Origin: Margaritifera margaritifera
Lineage: Eukaryota > Mollusca > Bivalvia > Unionida > Margaritiferidae
Length of the DNA: 64,000 nucleotides
Assembly (NCBI GenBank): GCA_029931535.1
Contig: JAQPZY010000909.1
Span: 583,001-647,000 of the forward strand
Reading direction: 5' to 3'
Below the pieces are notes generated by a model that did not search any database, was not told the origin of the DNA, and saw nothing but the letters and a program-made list of their open reading frames with translations. Shown here piece after piece: positions 37,281-49,000 of the stretch; the first letter of the stretch is position 1, and every line of letters starts with the position of its first letter. The position numbers were made by a program, and so were the translations under genes.

Positions 37281-37348
<68 letters not shown>

Positions 37349-37663
37349 CATTTCTATTTCCCTTTCCTCTTTCTGAAGCTGAAGCTTTCTTAATTCTAAT
37401 TCCATCTGGTTTTCTAGCTGTAATTCCCTTAATTTCCAATCAAAACCAGATACATACGTATCAATTTAACCCAAAGCACTAGCAGCCAAAATTGCCTTTC
37501 CCACCAAATATGGAATTACAATATTCGATATCTCTTGTTTTTTTCAAAGACGCTTTCGCTTCAGAAAGATCATGATGTCTGGCAAGCTCAAACCACTCGT
37601 CCTTTTTCATAGACTCGAACCCTACCTGGGTAAGACTTGAAACAAAGTCTCAACCTTAGATGA
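36800..37663 (-). pseudogene. Retrotransposon gag, N-terminal and SCAN-like region, with (GA)n in frame
   Basis: A likely start is the ATG at 37663, MSSKVETLFQVLP, after which a frameshift leads to MKKDEWFELARHHDLSEAKA (about 37609). The frame at 37405 reads MELELRKLQLQKEEREIEM and then a long Arg-Glu repeat encoded by the (GA)n microsatellite at about 37283-37340, and a second one near 37222-37243. Beyond comes FQEKEVDKYFVHFEKIAENL, KWPREHFTLLLQSILIGKAR, then DYDVVKELILKGYELVPEAY near 36900-36960. This is the helix-rich, SCAN-like part of gag. Stops and frameshifts break it. Confidence 0.65.
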
Positions 37664-37807
37664 CATTGGGAATGCTTGCTGGCTTCACTAAAGATTTCTC
37701 AAATGTGTGAAATAAAAATCTTGTCCAGGGACAATGAAAATTTCAAAACAAAGTAAATTTAAATTGTAATTTAATGTAATTCACATCCAGGACGATCCTC
37801 CAATTTA

Positions 37808-38389
37808 TGTTAGACACTAGGTCTTAAAAATATGTAACAGAAAGAAAGTGAAACCAACAATGTAAGTAAAATCAACAAACAATTTATTTCCAGACAATTA
37901 AAGTAAAAATTCAAAAGACACTTACAATTCGTGAGTTAAATTCCCAATAATCCTAAATGTCCTAATCACAAGTCCAAAATTATTGAATGTTTCGAATGAA
38001 TTCAAATAGCCTTAAATGCCTTGATGTACCACAAAGATGTAATCCAGAATGTATTTGAATGAGTTCACATAAATATCAAAATCCTGTATTAATCCAAAAG
38101 TCAATGAGCACTTTTATATTTCTAATGAATATTGTAAATAAATAATTCCTCTCAAATTATATCTAATTTCAACAAAACAACTAAAATAGATTCTTTACAG
38201 ACCGATCTTTAGAACCAACATTCTAGAACAGGAATGAATTTGTTTACCAAAATCTGTATATAAATACACATGCCTACATGACCTATGTCACATCACAATT
38301 AGAGTAATTCTAATGGAAATATACTGGCCTACCTGTCATATGTCACAAAAGTCTAATTGCGAAATGCCTATGATAATACTATGTAAACA
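37808..38389 (-). repeat. Candidate 5' LTR of the Gmr1-like element
   Basis: On the minus strand this ~582-bp segment begins TGTTTACATAG and ends GTGTCTAACA, giving TGTT...AACA ends. It is followed within five bases by TTGGAGGATCGTCCTGGAT, which resembles a retroviral-type primer-binding site (TGG.GG.TCGTCC.GGAT). No second LTR is in the window, so the limits cannot be confirmed. Confidence 0.45.
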
Positions 38390-38451
38390 ACTGGACATAA
38401 GTTAAGTATGTATTTTCAAATAACCACACAACTTTTAATTACAGACAAAAG

Positions 38452-38563
<112 letters not shown>

Positions 38564-38571
38564 AATGCTTG

Positions 38572-39955
<1,384 letters not shown>

Positions 39956-40065
39956 ATGGTGTCAGATTCATTCATCGTTAAATTGCATTATAAATAAGCA
40001 TCTCTTTAGCGCAACTGCTTTCGGTGTCTTCGCTAAATACAATCCAGGCCCGGCTTCATCTTGTT

Positions 40066-40333
40066 ACTGCTTGACAACATTAACATAATTTTTAAATACG
40101 ATTAAATAATATTATCATACAGGTTAGAGAATTTTAATTCGTATTATACGGAGATTCGAACCCGGATCCATGGATTACGGCACCCATCGAATTGGTGCTT
40201 ATAGGCAAGGAGATGGGTACCGTAACCCGCGGATCCGGGTTCGAATCTCCGTATAGTACGAATTAAAATTCTCTAACCTGTATGATAATAGTATTTATTC
40301 GTATTTTAAAATTCTGTTATTGTTATCAAGCAT
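40066..40333. repeat. Long inverted repeat of a tRNA-like sequence (two copies head to head)
   Basis: The left arm (about 40066-40188) is the reverse complement of the right arm (about 40214-40333), with a 25-base centre. Near-perfect pairing covers ATCATACAGGTTAGAGAATT, TTAATTCGTA and CGGAGATTCGAACCCGGATC. The right arm carries GGGTTCGAATCTCC at about 40238, a B-box-like sequence, so this is probably a tRNA-related SINE duplicated in opposite orientations. The transcript could fold into a >100-bp hairpin. Confidence 0.85.
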
Positions 40334-40544
40334 TCACCTGTAGAATCCAGGGATAGTACTTTCCTCTCTCTTTGGTGTATATTTGTAATTCTCTATAATA
40401 ACTTCTATATACCTTGATTTATGTAGTAGGAATCCAGATGGTCTGTGTACTTAGATGAGAATTAATTACTGGGTCGACATGCGGGTATGTCTGCTTCGCA
40501 CGAATGCCTATACCACCGCCTTGGTAGCATCATTTCCTGGTGAT

Positions 40545-40766
40545 GTGTGCATGGTCGAGATGGTATACGGGTTGGTGCTTACAGGCAAGGCTATGGGTGC
40601 AGTAACCCGCTGATCTGGGTTCGGATCTCCGTAGAGTACGATCTAAAATTCTCTAACCTGTATGATAACATTATTTATTCGTATTTAAAAATTATTTTAA
40701 TGTTATCAAGCATTCTCCTGTACAATCCAGCGATAGCACTTTTCGCTCTGTTTGGTGTATATTTGT

Positions 40767-40780
<14 letters not shown>
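40545..40780 (+). mobile_element. Third copy of the tRNA-like repeat
   Basis: A direct copy of 40190-40410: TTGGTGCTTACAGGCAAGG, GTAACCCGCTGATCTGGGTT, CGGATCTCCGTAGAGTACGA, then TCTCTAACCTGTATGATAAC and CAAGCATTC.CCTGTA.AATC. It ends in TTTGGTGTATATTTGTAATT, directly before the microsatellite. Confidence 0.8.
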
Positions 40781-40864
<84 letters not shown>

Positions 40865-40882
40865 CTGTGTGTGTGTGTGTGT
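40772..40882 (+). repeat. (TC)n(TA)n(TG)n compound microsatellite
   Basis: TC, TA and TG runs follow one another without a gap at the 3' end of the tRNA-like repeat, suggesting it grew from that element's tail. Confidence 0.95.
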
Positions 40883-40999
40883 TGTAAATTAATGTTATTC
40901 TGGTTATTCTGATAACTCGGCTGTCTCTTCACTGATCCAGAACCAGCTCGGTCTGTCTTTGTGACACTCTCCATTACCTTTACAGCTATAACTATGTGC

Positions 41000-41279
41000 T
41001 TAGGTCTTTAAATATCAATTGTTTTTGTGCCGTGAAAGCTACATGCATGCTAATTGAGTGAAGGTTTTCCTTTTTCAAACACTCATAAACTATTTCATAG
41101 AATAGGTAGTTCATTAGTACACGTCTTTCACATCCTTGATTAAACCCAAAAAGAGCCAACAACGTCCATGTAGGTGTGAAATTATTTACAAAATCCGAGC
41201 AAAATACGGGACTATGCATAGGTAGAACAAAGAAAAAAAGACCAAAAAAAAAAAAAAAAAATTGTTTGTTCAACGTATC
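41000..41279. other. No gene; poly-A near 41236-41262
   Basis: AT-rich. The A-rich run at 41236-41262 could be a retrotransposon tail, but no body is recognised. Confidence 0.4.
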
Positions 41280-41870
41280 TCAACTCGCTGTCAGTTCTAA
41301 AAATGTTTTGTTCATAAATATTGGATGCATATGTTGTTGTTGTCGTCCCTTCATAACTTTACTCGTGCAGTTAATCAATCCTTGCCGAAATGTTTTGTTT
41401 GATATTTAAAAATAGAGTTTTAAACAGGACACATGGAGAGGCAGATGGTGTTGCGGTTCGTAATCATTAACGTATTTTTATTGATTTTATTTTTCACAAG
41501 ACAATGTTTATCATATATGGGAGTGAGAGAGATATCTGAAATTATCTCCAATCCAGAAACAATTACGTGTAATACACGTGAATTACCAAGTAGCGGAAAG
41601 TTTCTATAAAGTAAATTGGATGTTTCCAAGGTATCTTGTATCCCTACTTTTCAAAACATAGTCAAAAGTATTTATGCTGCTACAATTCTAGTGGCATCGG
41701 TCAGATATAAAACTTGTTTCCATATCACGCTCAAGAGTGTTTTTCTTGTTGATGATGTTCTTGTTCTGGTGCTGTTGATGCTAATGAAGAGAAGAAGTAG
41801 AAAAAGGAGTGGAATTCAACTTGCAAAATTGGTCGAACGTTTCTACGAACATCATGATTTTATCTAGCGA
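41280..41870 (+). repeat. Dispersed repeat, inverted partner of 1-660
   Basis: Matches the reverse complement of the first 600 bases of the window in two blocks, at about 41340-41410 and 41570-41830. An 83-codon frame at 41616 overlaps the second block but shows no family motif. Confidence 0.6.
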
Positions 41871-42426
41871 ACACTTCCCTAAAAATTGGCATAAAAATAA
41901 ACAAATGAAGATATTAAGCTACTTTAGTATACATGTACTTGAGGAAAGTTTTTTTGCCTTCAAGTAAACCTCTGTTTGTATGTGTGTGTTGAGGGATTCT
42001 TTTGCGGAAGCGTAGACTGCATATGTCACCGTGTGTGTGTGTCTGTGTGATAAACAGTTGCATTCATTCTAAGCTAAACATTTTTAAATAAAAAAATTTA
42101 CTGTTTAAGTTCGACTTTTTGTTATGTATATTCATTTTACTTTCTACATCTCCACCAATTTTCTAAACATCACTTGTATGTCGATGGATGCAGTCACAGA
42201 CTGGTATCAAACAGACTGAGGCTGATTTTTTTCTAGGATTAAAAGAATCATATAGCAATACTAGCCTAAGATTTTATTGTTACTAATATGTAGCCTATAC
42301 GTGGAGTGAAACTTGCACAGATAGATATGATGGAATTCATATTTTTGGAAAGCTTTTCAATATCAAAGCTGAATTACATTTCATATAAAATAAAGGAAAG
42401 TACGGATTTGACTTGGCGTTTTGCTG
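41871..42426. other. No recognised feature
   Basis: AT-rich, with short (TG)n near 41979 and 42033. Confidence 0.4.
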
Positions 42427-42509
42427 TACCCTAAATGCCTCGGTACGATATATAACTTTAAAAGTGTATTACTTTTAAAGTTATATATCGTACTGAGGCA
42501 TTTAGGGTA
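42427..42509. repeat. Near-perfect 38-bp-arm palindrome
   Basis: TACCCTAAATGCCTCGGTAC at the left end is matched by GTACTGAGGCATTTAGGGTA at the right. The arms are 42427-42464 and 42472-42509 with a 7-base loop (TGTATTA), and only one mismatch is seen. This could be a tiny foldback MITE, a hairpin RNA precursor or a replication-derived snap-back. Flanks show no clear target duplication. Confidence 0.95.
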
Positions 42510-43954
42510 AAGTTCATTTATCAAGGACACAATAAGGTATCCGATCATAAAGGATCTAGCAAGGTATAAATTCAATGATATTCTTTGATAGTAAAAACGT
42601 CTATGGGATTTTTAAAGTTGGAAATTAATTTTGTTTACTGTAAAGTACACACTTTTGTCAATCATATAATTCCAGCGAGACAGATCAATTCACGTTTTAC
42701 ACAGGTTAGTAGGAACGTAAGACGGAATATGTATATTGCAAATGATCAGATTATAAAATACTTACGTCGTCAATATGTTAAACTTGCTGATACTGCAGGT
42801 TGTTTCTGTTGGAATAATTTTATATATCTATATTATTCACTTAATCATATCCGTTTATTCATATTTATTGATTTATATAAGCTTTTTTTTTTGCAGCAAA
42901 GAAACACGAAAATAAAAAACAAAAAACAAATAATTTCATCCAGCAGATAACCATTTATTTCAGAAAATGAAGCAGATTATATGTATACATTAGCTGAAAA
43001 AGAATATAGTATTCTTCCAAATACGGTTCAGCCCAAACGGTTTAAACGAAATCCAGCATAATATAAAGAAAACACCCCACCCCCAGCGATCTTCCTTTTT
43101 TTTTTTTTTTTTTTTTTTTTTTCTTCACTGGTTAGCGAGAACCGCATTGTACGACAACAAGCTTATCCTAAAACTAGCTCGTGTTAAAGGAGGCCAACTT
43201 CTCGTGGTTACAAAATAAATCCAGGATGCTCTGATTGATAAGCTAAAGAATGATATATTCAAGTTTAATTTGGTCCTTTGTTATGGATACGCAAAATAGA
43301 AGAATGTAAATCAATTTCTCTATCAATTTTTAATGTTGATGCCATTACGGACGTTGAATATTCAGAACTATCATCGCAAAGGATTTCGCCCTTTGCTTAA
43401 GTACACTATCAACAATCACTTTATTTGTGTGAGCGAGGGCAACGTGTAAAACCGTGCACTAGAAAGCTACTTTATGTTGTTGTTCATATTATTTAGTTGA
43501 ATGTTTTAATAATTTTAATCAAACGTGACAGTTTTTCATTACAATTTTGATATGGCAGATATAAACTCTAGATGTCGATCAAAATTCACTAGACCTTATT
43601 CTTAAAGGAATATTGTTTGACTGTGTTGTTCTCTGGATTATGCTAAGAAAGAACAAAATCCGTTTATCACGAAGTTCGGGCTAAAACGGAATGAGTTTCC
43701 TGCTCCCCCTGAATGTGCTATTATCCGGGCTGGACTGTATTTCCTTAGTAGCATGCGATCCTCTTAAGAACATTATCTCCAATTGTTCTTTGGGGAGTTC
43801 TTTTTATTTTTTTGGTAGTTAAAGATAGATTTCTTCCTTGAGTGTCAGGACATCGCCGTTGAAAGCGCGCATTATTCCGTCGAATGGAGCCCCGAAAATA
43901 AATAATAAATTTCAAAATTTCATATGAAGAGAAAACATTATATACATATATATA

Positions 43955-43960
<6 letters not shown>
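42510..43960. other. No recognised gene; poly-T at 43097-43122
   Basis: A 121-codon plus-strand frame at 42585-42950 has no recognisable motif. The T run at about 43097-43122, read on the minus strand, could be a poly-A tail of an unrecognised retrotransposed sequence. Confidence 0.35.

Positions 43961-44005
<45 letters not shown>
43961..44005. repeat. (TG)n microsatellite
   Basis: About 20 TG units after a short TATATATG tract. Confidence 0.95.
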
Positions 44006-44006
<1 letters not shown>

Positions 44007-44365
44007 TGTAAGAGGGGGGGAGAACATAAGGTAGAGACACAACTGTGATTATGAAATTAGAATAAATGATTTAAATTAAGTTAATTTCAACGGAATTTTT
44101 CCAATATCGTTCATGTATATCTCAGCACGCTGAAAATTTTTATGATTTTCTTGAGTCTTTCCATTACCTGAAAGTAATAGATCAAGTGCTACAAGTACAG
44201 TAGATACTAAAGTTTATTGTTAGTGACTCATCTTTGTATGTTATATTTTTGGGAAGTTTATAAACAAGTGTAAACTGGTTTATATACCTTCATATAAGCA
44301 AAACCAGCTATCAACAAGCTGGATTATGACGTAATTTTGGTATGAACCATATCTAACATTATATT

Positions 44366-44478
44366 TTCAACATTAGGCTTCATAGTGGATCCTGTGTTTT
44401 AATTCAACATTAGGCTTCATAGTGGATCCTGTGTTTGGGTTCAACATTAGACTTCATAGTGGATCCTATGTTTTTGGA
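44366..44478 (+). repeat. Three tandem ~35-bp units
   Basis: TTCAACATTAGGCTTCATAG followed by TGGATCCT.TGTTT occurs three times. The third copy has GACTTC in place of GGCTTC. Confidence 0.9.
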
Positions 44479-44552
44479 TTCAAAACTTTTTCAAAGCACT
44501 TAAATAAATGCTGTTTTAAATTGCCAGTTTAAGATTGTTCCACAGTAATACA

Positions 44553-44695
44553 GTTTAGAGCAGGGGTGTCAAACTCATTTGCTATGGCGGGCCAGATTTC
44601 ATATAAATAATAATAAATAATAATAATAATAAACAATGAGTCTTGCGGGTCGTGTCTGGCCCGCAGGCCGTATGTTTTACACCCCTGGTTTAGGG
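44553..44695. mobile_element. hAT-type MITE with 8-bp target duplication
   Basis: The element at 44561-44687 begins CAGGGGTGTCAAACTCATTT and ends with TTTTACACCCCTG, inverted ends of about 13 bp with one mismatch, plus GGGCCAGA and TGGCCCGC blocks typical of a widespread animal hAT family. GTTTAGAG before it and GTTTAGGG after it are an 8-bp target duplication with one mismatch, the length hAT transposases make. The interior is only 127 bp and includes an (AAT)n stretch, so it is non-autonomous. Confidence 0.8.
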
Positions 44696-44699
44696 GATA

Positions 44700-45348
44700 T
44701 AAGAAAATTTTGTACTTACTAATTTAAAATAATGGATATTAATGTTACTTGAACGTCAAATATTATATGATGTAGGCTCTGACACCTTAGGTGGGAACAT
44801 ATCGGTAAGGTATTCCGGAGTTTGCCCATATTTATTTTAGAAAGGGTCAATATTTTTTTCTTCAAATTCCGTCTAATTTTAACTTCTCCCACCCAGTTTC
44901 AAAGCAAATTGATTTCCAACTAGATTATCGTTGAATCCCTGTAACTATTATTGTTATTCTTGTTATTTTCCTACACAATAGCCGTTGGTCTCATTTCCTT
45001 AAAAAAATTGAATGCTGTTATAAATCTGCTTTAATCATTTTTAAGTTTTGACACCAGCATACAATTTTCAACTTTGAAGCTACGTTTTCTTATGCAGTTC
45101 AAGTTCACACGAGTAAAATATATAAATAATTACTGTTCATTAATATAATTATTATTAATTATTATTAATATTTACTACTATTTAAACTTTCCGTCACGCA
45201 CCCATAGCACGATCCCAACATACCGACGATAGGGTCAATGAGGTTCATGCAACTGGAAACAGCCCACTCAGTTATCTGTAAATCTTAAGGATTACTAATC
45301 AACATGATTCTGATGAAATAAGATCCATGGATTGCCTGCTATCATAAT
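44700..45348. other. Region 3' of the lectin gene
   Basis: AT-rich, with no other gene seen. It lies just downstream of the lectin stop codon and would include its 3' UTR. I cannot pick a convincing polyadenylation site from sequence alone. Confidence 0.4.
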
Positions 45349-45617
45349 TTACAGATAGATAAGTAGAGAAATATAAAGTTTATTGTATCTTGCCTGACAA
45401 ATAAAGCTTAGCTGAGTATGACAGGCCAAATTGTTCCACTTGTTACGCCAGTCATAACGAATTTCTAGACACCGTTCATTTTCCAAGTTTGGCTCTCCAG
45501 GATGCCAGTTAGTATATGAAAACGGGACCGAATTCCGCTTTTGCATCATCCATCGCCATTCCTTTCTAGTCGAGATGTCCGAACCATCGATCCAGTAACG
45601 TTCGTTGGAAACGGAAC
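45349..45617 (-). CDS. C-type lectin, last coding exon
   Basis: The exon follows an acceptor TTTTCTAG at the minus-strand position next to 45617 and ends in a stop at 45349. It reads in phase from the upstream exon into SVSNERYWIDGSD, then KEWRWMMQKRN, YTNWHPGEPNLENERCLEI and KWNNLACHTQLSFIC. This is the second half of a C-type lectin fold: WI-D-G, the W-x-W strand, an EPN motif (calcium site 2, which in known lectins favours mannose-type sugars), the W-N-D position as W-N-N, and the two closing cysteines. A hydrophobic ending KLYISLLIYL follows. The domain is expected to bind carbohydrate with calcium, outside the cell; invertebrates carry many such lectins in immunity. Substitution of W-N-D by W-N-N is often tolerated. 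Confidence 0.85.
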
Positions 45618-45869
45618 CTAGAAAATGTCAACCGTAAATGATTATACAGCTGGTAAATTACGCAGATATTTTACTTACTTGACAGTTATTCTATATGTTA
45701 CTTCTGCTTGGCAAAAGCATATACCTACAGGGCAATTTGTTTAACTCAAGAGTCCCTTAAAGTGATCTCCGCTCTACTACCCGAAAAGAATTTCTAGCAG
45801 TCCACGATAAGACTCTTTTTTTCTTTTTTACCTACTGAGTGTTGAAACCTTCTTTGATATTCTTGAGCG

Positions 45870-46430
45870 ATAACAAGATTTTCAAGATGGCCGTAGTGGC
45901 ACTCATATCAGATGTTAGATCGGTACCATTTTGTTTAGAGGCAAGTATATATCATAAGGTGTCAATTGGTGGAGGCCACATGTCAATGTAACTACCCATT
46001 TAGGAGGAGTAGCAATAAATATATTTTCAAGATGGCCGCCATAGTGGCCACATTGGATGTAAGATCAGCATCATTTCATCTATTACTACATAGACACATG
46101 GGAAGTCTTCTGGTGACCCCCACCCCCGTCAGTATGACTTGCCGTTGTGGAGGGGTAGCGATAAGAAGATTTGCAAGATGGCTGCAGCGACGTCCATATT
46201 GAATGGTAGAAAAGAACTTGTTCGTTTAGGACAAAGTCGACATCATACTGGACGTTCGGGCGGCACTGTTTTCATGTAGAAGCAAATATGCGTTGGGATG
46301 AATGGCTGTGTATAGTTTCAGGGCAATCCTCCAAGAAGTTTAGGAAGATGGTTGATAACAAACTTTTGGTAAGGGGCGGACGGACGACGGACAATATGCC
46401 AGCCCGTAAGCTCTTCTGGTACATGACCAG
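45870..46430 (+). repeat. Tandem ~145-bp repeat in the lectin intron
   Basis: TTTTCAAGATGGCCG.....TGGC recurs near 45878, 46026 and 46168 (as TTGCAAGATGGCTGC). Each copy is followed by a GATGTAAGATC..CATCATTT-like block. The repeat ends near GGGCGGACGGACGACGGACA at about 46375. It is entirely intronic with respect to the lectin exons. Confidence 0.75.
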
Positions 46431-46899
46431 TAGAGTTTTTAAAAAACACTATTGCTTTACTCAAATCTTCGATAGGAATTTTCCATGCTTTCTACTTTTG
46501 CCAAATGCAAGACAAGTTCGACACTAATATCTACTGGATCTGTTTTACTCCGTTTTATTTTCACTCGATGGAGTTGGTCATTGGAATTCAATTAGAAAAC
46601 GTCATTTAAACAGATGTGTTTCAAACTTTGTATCTCTCCATGACATAATTTATTATAACTATCTTAGGATGGTATTTCTACCCGGATTAAAGTAACACCG
46701 GATAAGATCGCGTTATTTATGAAAAAAATCTTTAAAATGGATACAGTCTAAAAGAAAATGTAATCTAACTACTGTAATCGCAGAAATGATTCATACGGAG
46801 AAAAATTAAAAGTTAGTGCCTGTATTATATGAATGTTGAAACGAATTGGGAGTCACCAACGCATTATAAATAATATATCATAAAAATACTTTATCATAC

Positions 46900-46990
46900 C
46901 ATGGTATTTTGATATTAGTCCAGCAATGATGGTCTGATCCTCGGCACGTTTGATACTTGCAAGGTCACCTCCAATAACTCCACAGTACAC
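46900..46990 (-). CDS. C-type lectin, internal exon
   Basis: A 91-base exon between an acceptor (TTTCTTAAG, next to 46990) and a donor GTATGATAAAG beginning at 46899. It reads VYCGVIGGDLASIKRAEDQT, then IIAGLISKYH and one extra base. Joined to the 45617 exon, the split codon gives Gly and the frame continues as HGSVSNERYW, so the junction is in phase 1. C-x3-GG-x-L-A-S-I is the classic first half of the C-type lectin domain, with the Cys that pairs near the end. The intron between the exons is about 1.3 kb. Exons with the signal peptide and the N-terminal W-x-C-Y part should lie beyond 47 kb but were not recognised. Confidence 0.8.
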
Positions 46991-49000
46991 CTTAAGAAAA
47001 AAAAGTATCTTTATCGAAAGTAGTCTGGAAATAAATGATACTGGAAAACATTTATAAATACAAAGAGAAGAAAATAAATTCTGAGTTTTTTGCCTACGCA
47101 TCAAGAATACTCTTGACTACCACACTATTCCAACATTTCTGAACTGCTCATATTTTTAAAAACAAAAATTCACTCAAGCTAATTGGGTGATTCTACAACG
47201 GAGGCAACTTGCTAAGTATACAAAAAGGGAATGTATCTGCAATGAATTTAATATGGTATATTATTATAGGACCAATGAAAAGAGTGCGCAGAATAATAAG
47301 AACTAAATTGATGCCCATAATCCATATTGGTTGAAAAATATTTTAGGTCAGTGTATTTGTAATTGAAGTAGCTGGTAAGTAGGTATTCCTACTGTTTTCT
47401 CTATTTCTGTATTTTTTTACTATTGTCTCCATTTCTTATTACCCTCCTTTTTCATTTTTAGTTTGCTAAAACATAAGTGTTCCTGTATTGTATGATTTAT
47501 GCATAATTATATTTTTTTAAATAGCAATACTCGATGCTACTCAATTCATATGTGTAAGTTAGTTTTACGTCGTAAACGGTTAGTCTAGGGGTCCCTAACC
47601 TTGTCACCGTCTTAAGTCTTGTGCAATTTAAAAGAGATACCCTCGAGTCTCTGGACAACATACTAATTTTTTTTTTTACCGTAAAAGAAAACAACAATGC
47701 CCTCTACTATCTGGACCACATGCTATTTCTTTGTATTGTACACTGAAAGAAGTGCACACAGGCAAATATATACGGCAGGCAAAACAAATATGGTCTATGA
47801 TTTGCCTCACGCATTTACCTGAACCTGCCTAATACAAAACTATAGTATTATGCTTAACTTAACAGGAATACCGCAATGAATAACCTTGATTTAGTACCAC
47901 CGCATATCTTATTTTTTAACATAATTTTCCAACACACAATAATTGAAAAACAAATTGATTACTGATCACACTGACAACATAATTGCAGCACCGTCTTTAT
48001 AGACTACTATTTCCAAAACCTTGCTATCGTTACGTCGAAATAATTCTACTACAATACATGGGGTTTTTAAACAAGTGTAGGGATACTAAAACACAAAGAC
48101 AGTCGAACAGACAAGTCGTTACCGCGACAAACGGCGCATTCTGTGCAAAGCAAAGCTGCAGATATTTCCTGTCAGTATGCTAGTCTATTTGGAATTGCCC
48201 AGTGCTATTAAAGAGGCTCCTAAGCACAAACGGTTGATTATTTGTATTACAAATTGAGAATTCAGGAGATTGAACCTAGCTTTCGGAGAAAAATAATTAT
48301 ATATGCAGTGAGATAAACCGGAGTGCCAATAAATAAATAAATAAAAGTACATTGTACGAATTACGGACAAGAAGGGTGCCATAGTGTCTGATGTACATGA
48401 AACAAGTAAGACTTAAAATGATTGTAAGGAAGCAAACATAATTCATAGTATAGCTAATATACAAGAAGCGTGACACAGTCTCTAATGTGCGCATTAAACG
48501 GAGCTAACAGCCAGATCACACACTATAGAAAACAAATCTGCTATATAAAATATGGCCCCCTTCTACTGGAAGTAAATGATGACGTTTCGATTTAACTTAC
48601 CCTGGGGACAGAAGCTATAGATATTGAGGTGGAGGTTTTACAAACATTTATGAAAGATATTAAATATAATAAATTTGTTTCACGTATCTAATATATGTGT
48701 AGTTAAAAATATATTGATTTTTATAGCTAACTAAATCAAAATTAAGTAGTATCTCTGAAAGCGAATGAAGACAATCGATTAACTAATTCGAAAGAAAGTT
48801 TAAAAAAAATGTAAATCGAACCCTCAACCAACCAAGCCCCCATTTAATACGTGTTAAAACTAGAACGGAATTGAGATGCATGAATGCACAAAATTTATGA
48901 AGAATGGTCACTAAAAATCTAAGTGACTAAAGTAGAGAAATTTCAGGAAGTACCTATTTTACGTCGGTAAGAATCAAGATTTGTATGAATTCGTATGAAT
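46991..49000. other. No recognised gene; expected 5' part of the lectin gene
   Basis: I looked for N-terminal lectin exons on the minus strand and found none with confidence. One weak candidate near 48600-48620 reads SFCPQG before a good donor (CCCCAGG then GTAAGTTA), but its upstream boundary is unclear. Otherwise the interval is AT-rich unique sequence. Confidence 0.3.

Larger units (their letters stand above)
35280..37670 (-). mobile_element. LTR retrotransposon, Gmr1-like (gag-PR-IN order), truncated
   Basis: On the minus strand, a gag with a SCAN-like region, a zinc knuckle and an aspartic protease run directly into an integrase zinc-binding domain. About 100 bases separate protease and integrase, and no RT or RNase H lies between them. 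Gmr1-like members of the Gypsy lineage are known to place integrase before RT, and the vertebrate SCAN domain derives from their gag; this copy fits both facts. The sequence stops being recognisable near 35.28 kb, inside the integrase, so RT, RNase H and the 3' LTR are lost. A simple internal deletion of an ordinary Gypsy element is the alternative. Confidence 0.7.

Noticed and set aside
40189..40260. Functional tRNA gene at the B-box-like site
   Set aside because: Only the B-box arm is convincing; the rest belongs to a repeat present three times locally.
41616..41867. 83-codon hydrophobic frame
   Set aside because: Overlaps a dispersed repeat, and its partner at the start of the window does not keep the frame.
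42585..42950. 121-codon plus-strand frame
   Set aside because: No recognisable motif, signal or neighbour; ends in a Lys/Asn-rich AT run. Likely chance.
48600..48660. First exon of the lectin gene (SFCPQG before a GTAAGT donor)
   Set aside because: The frame is stopped shortly upstream and no acceptor or start fits well. Too weak to call.
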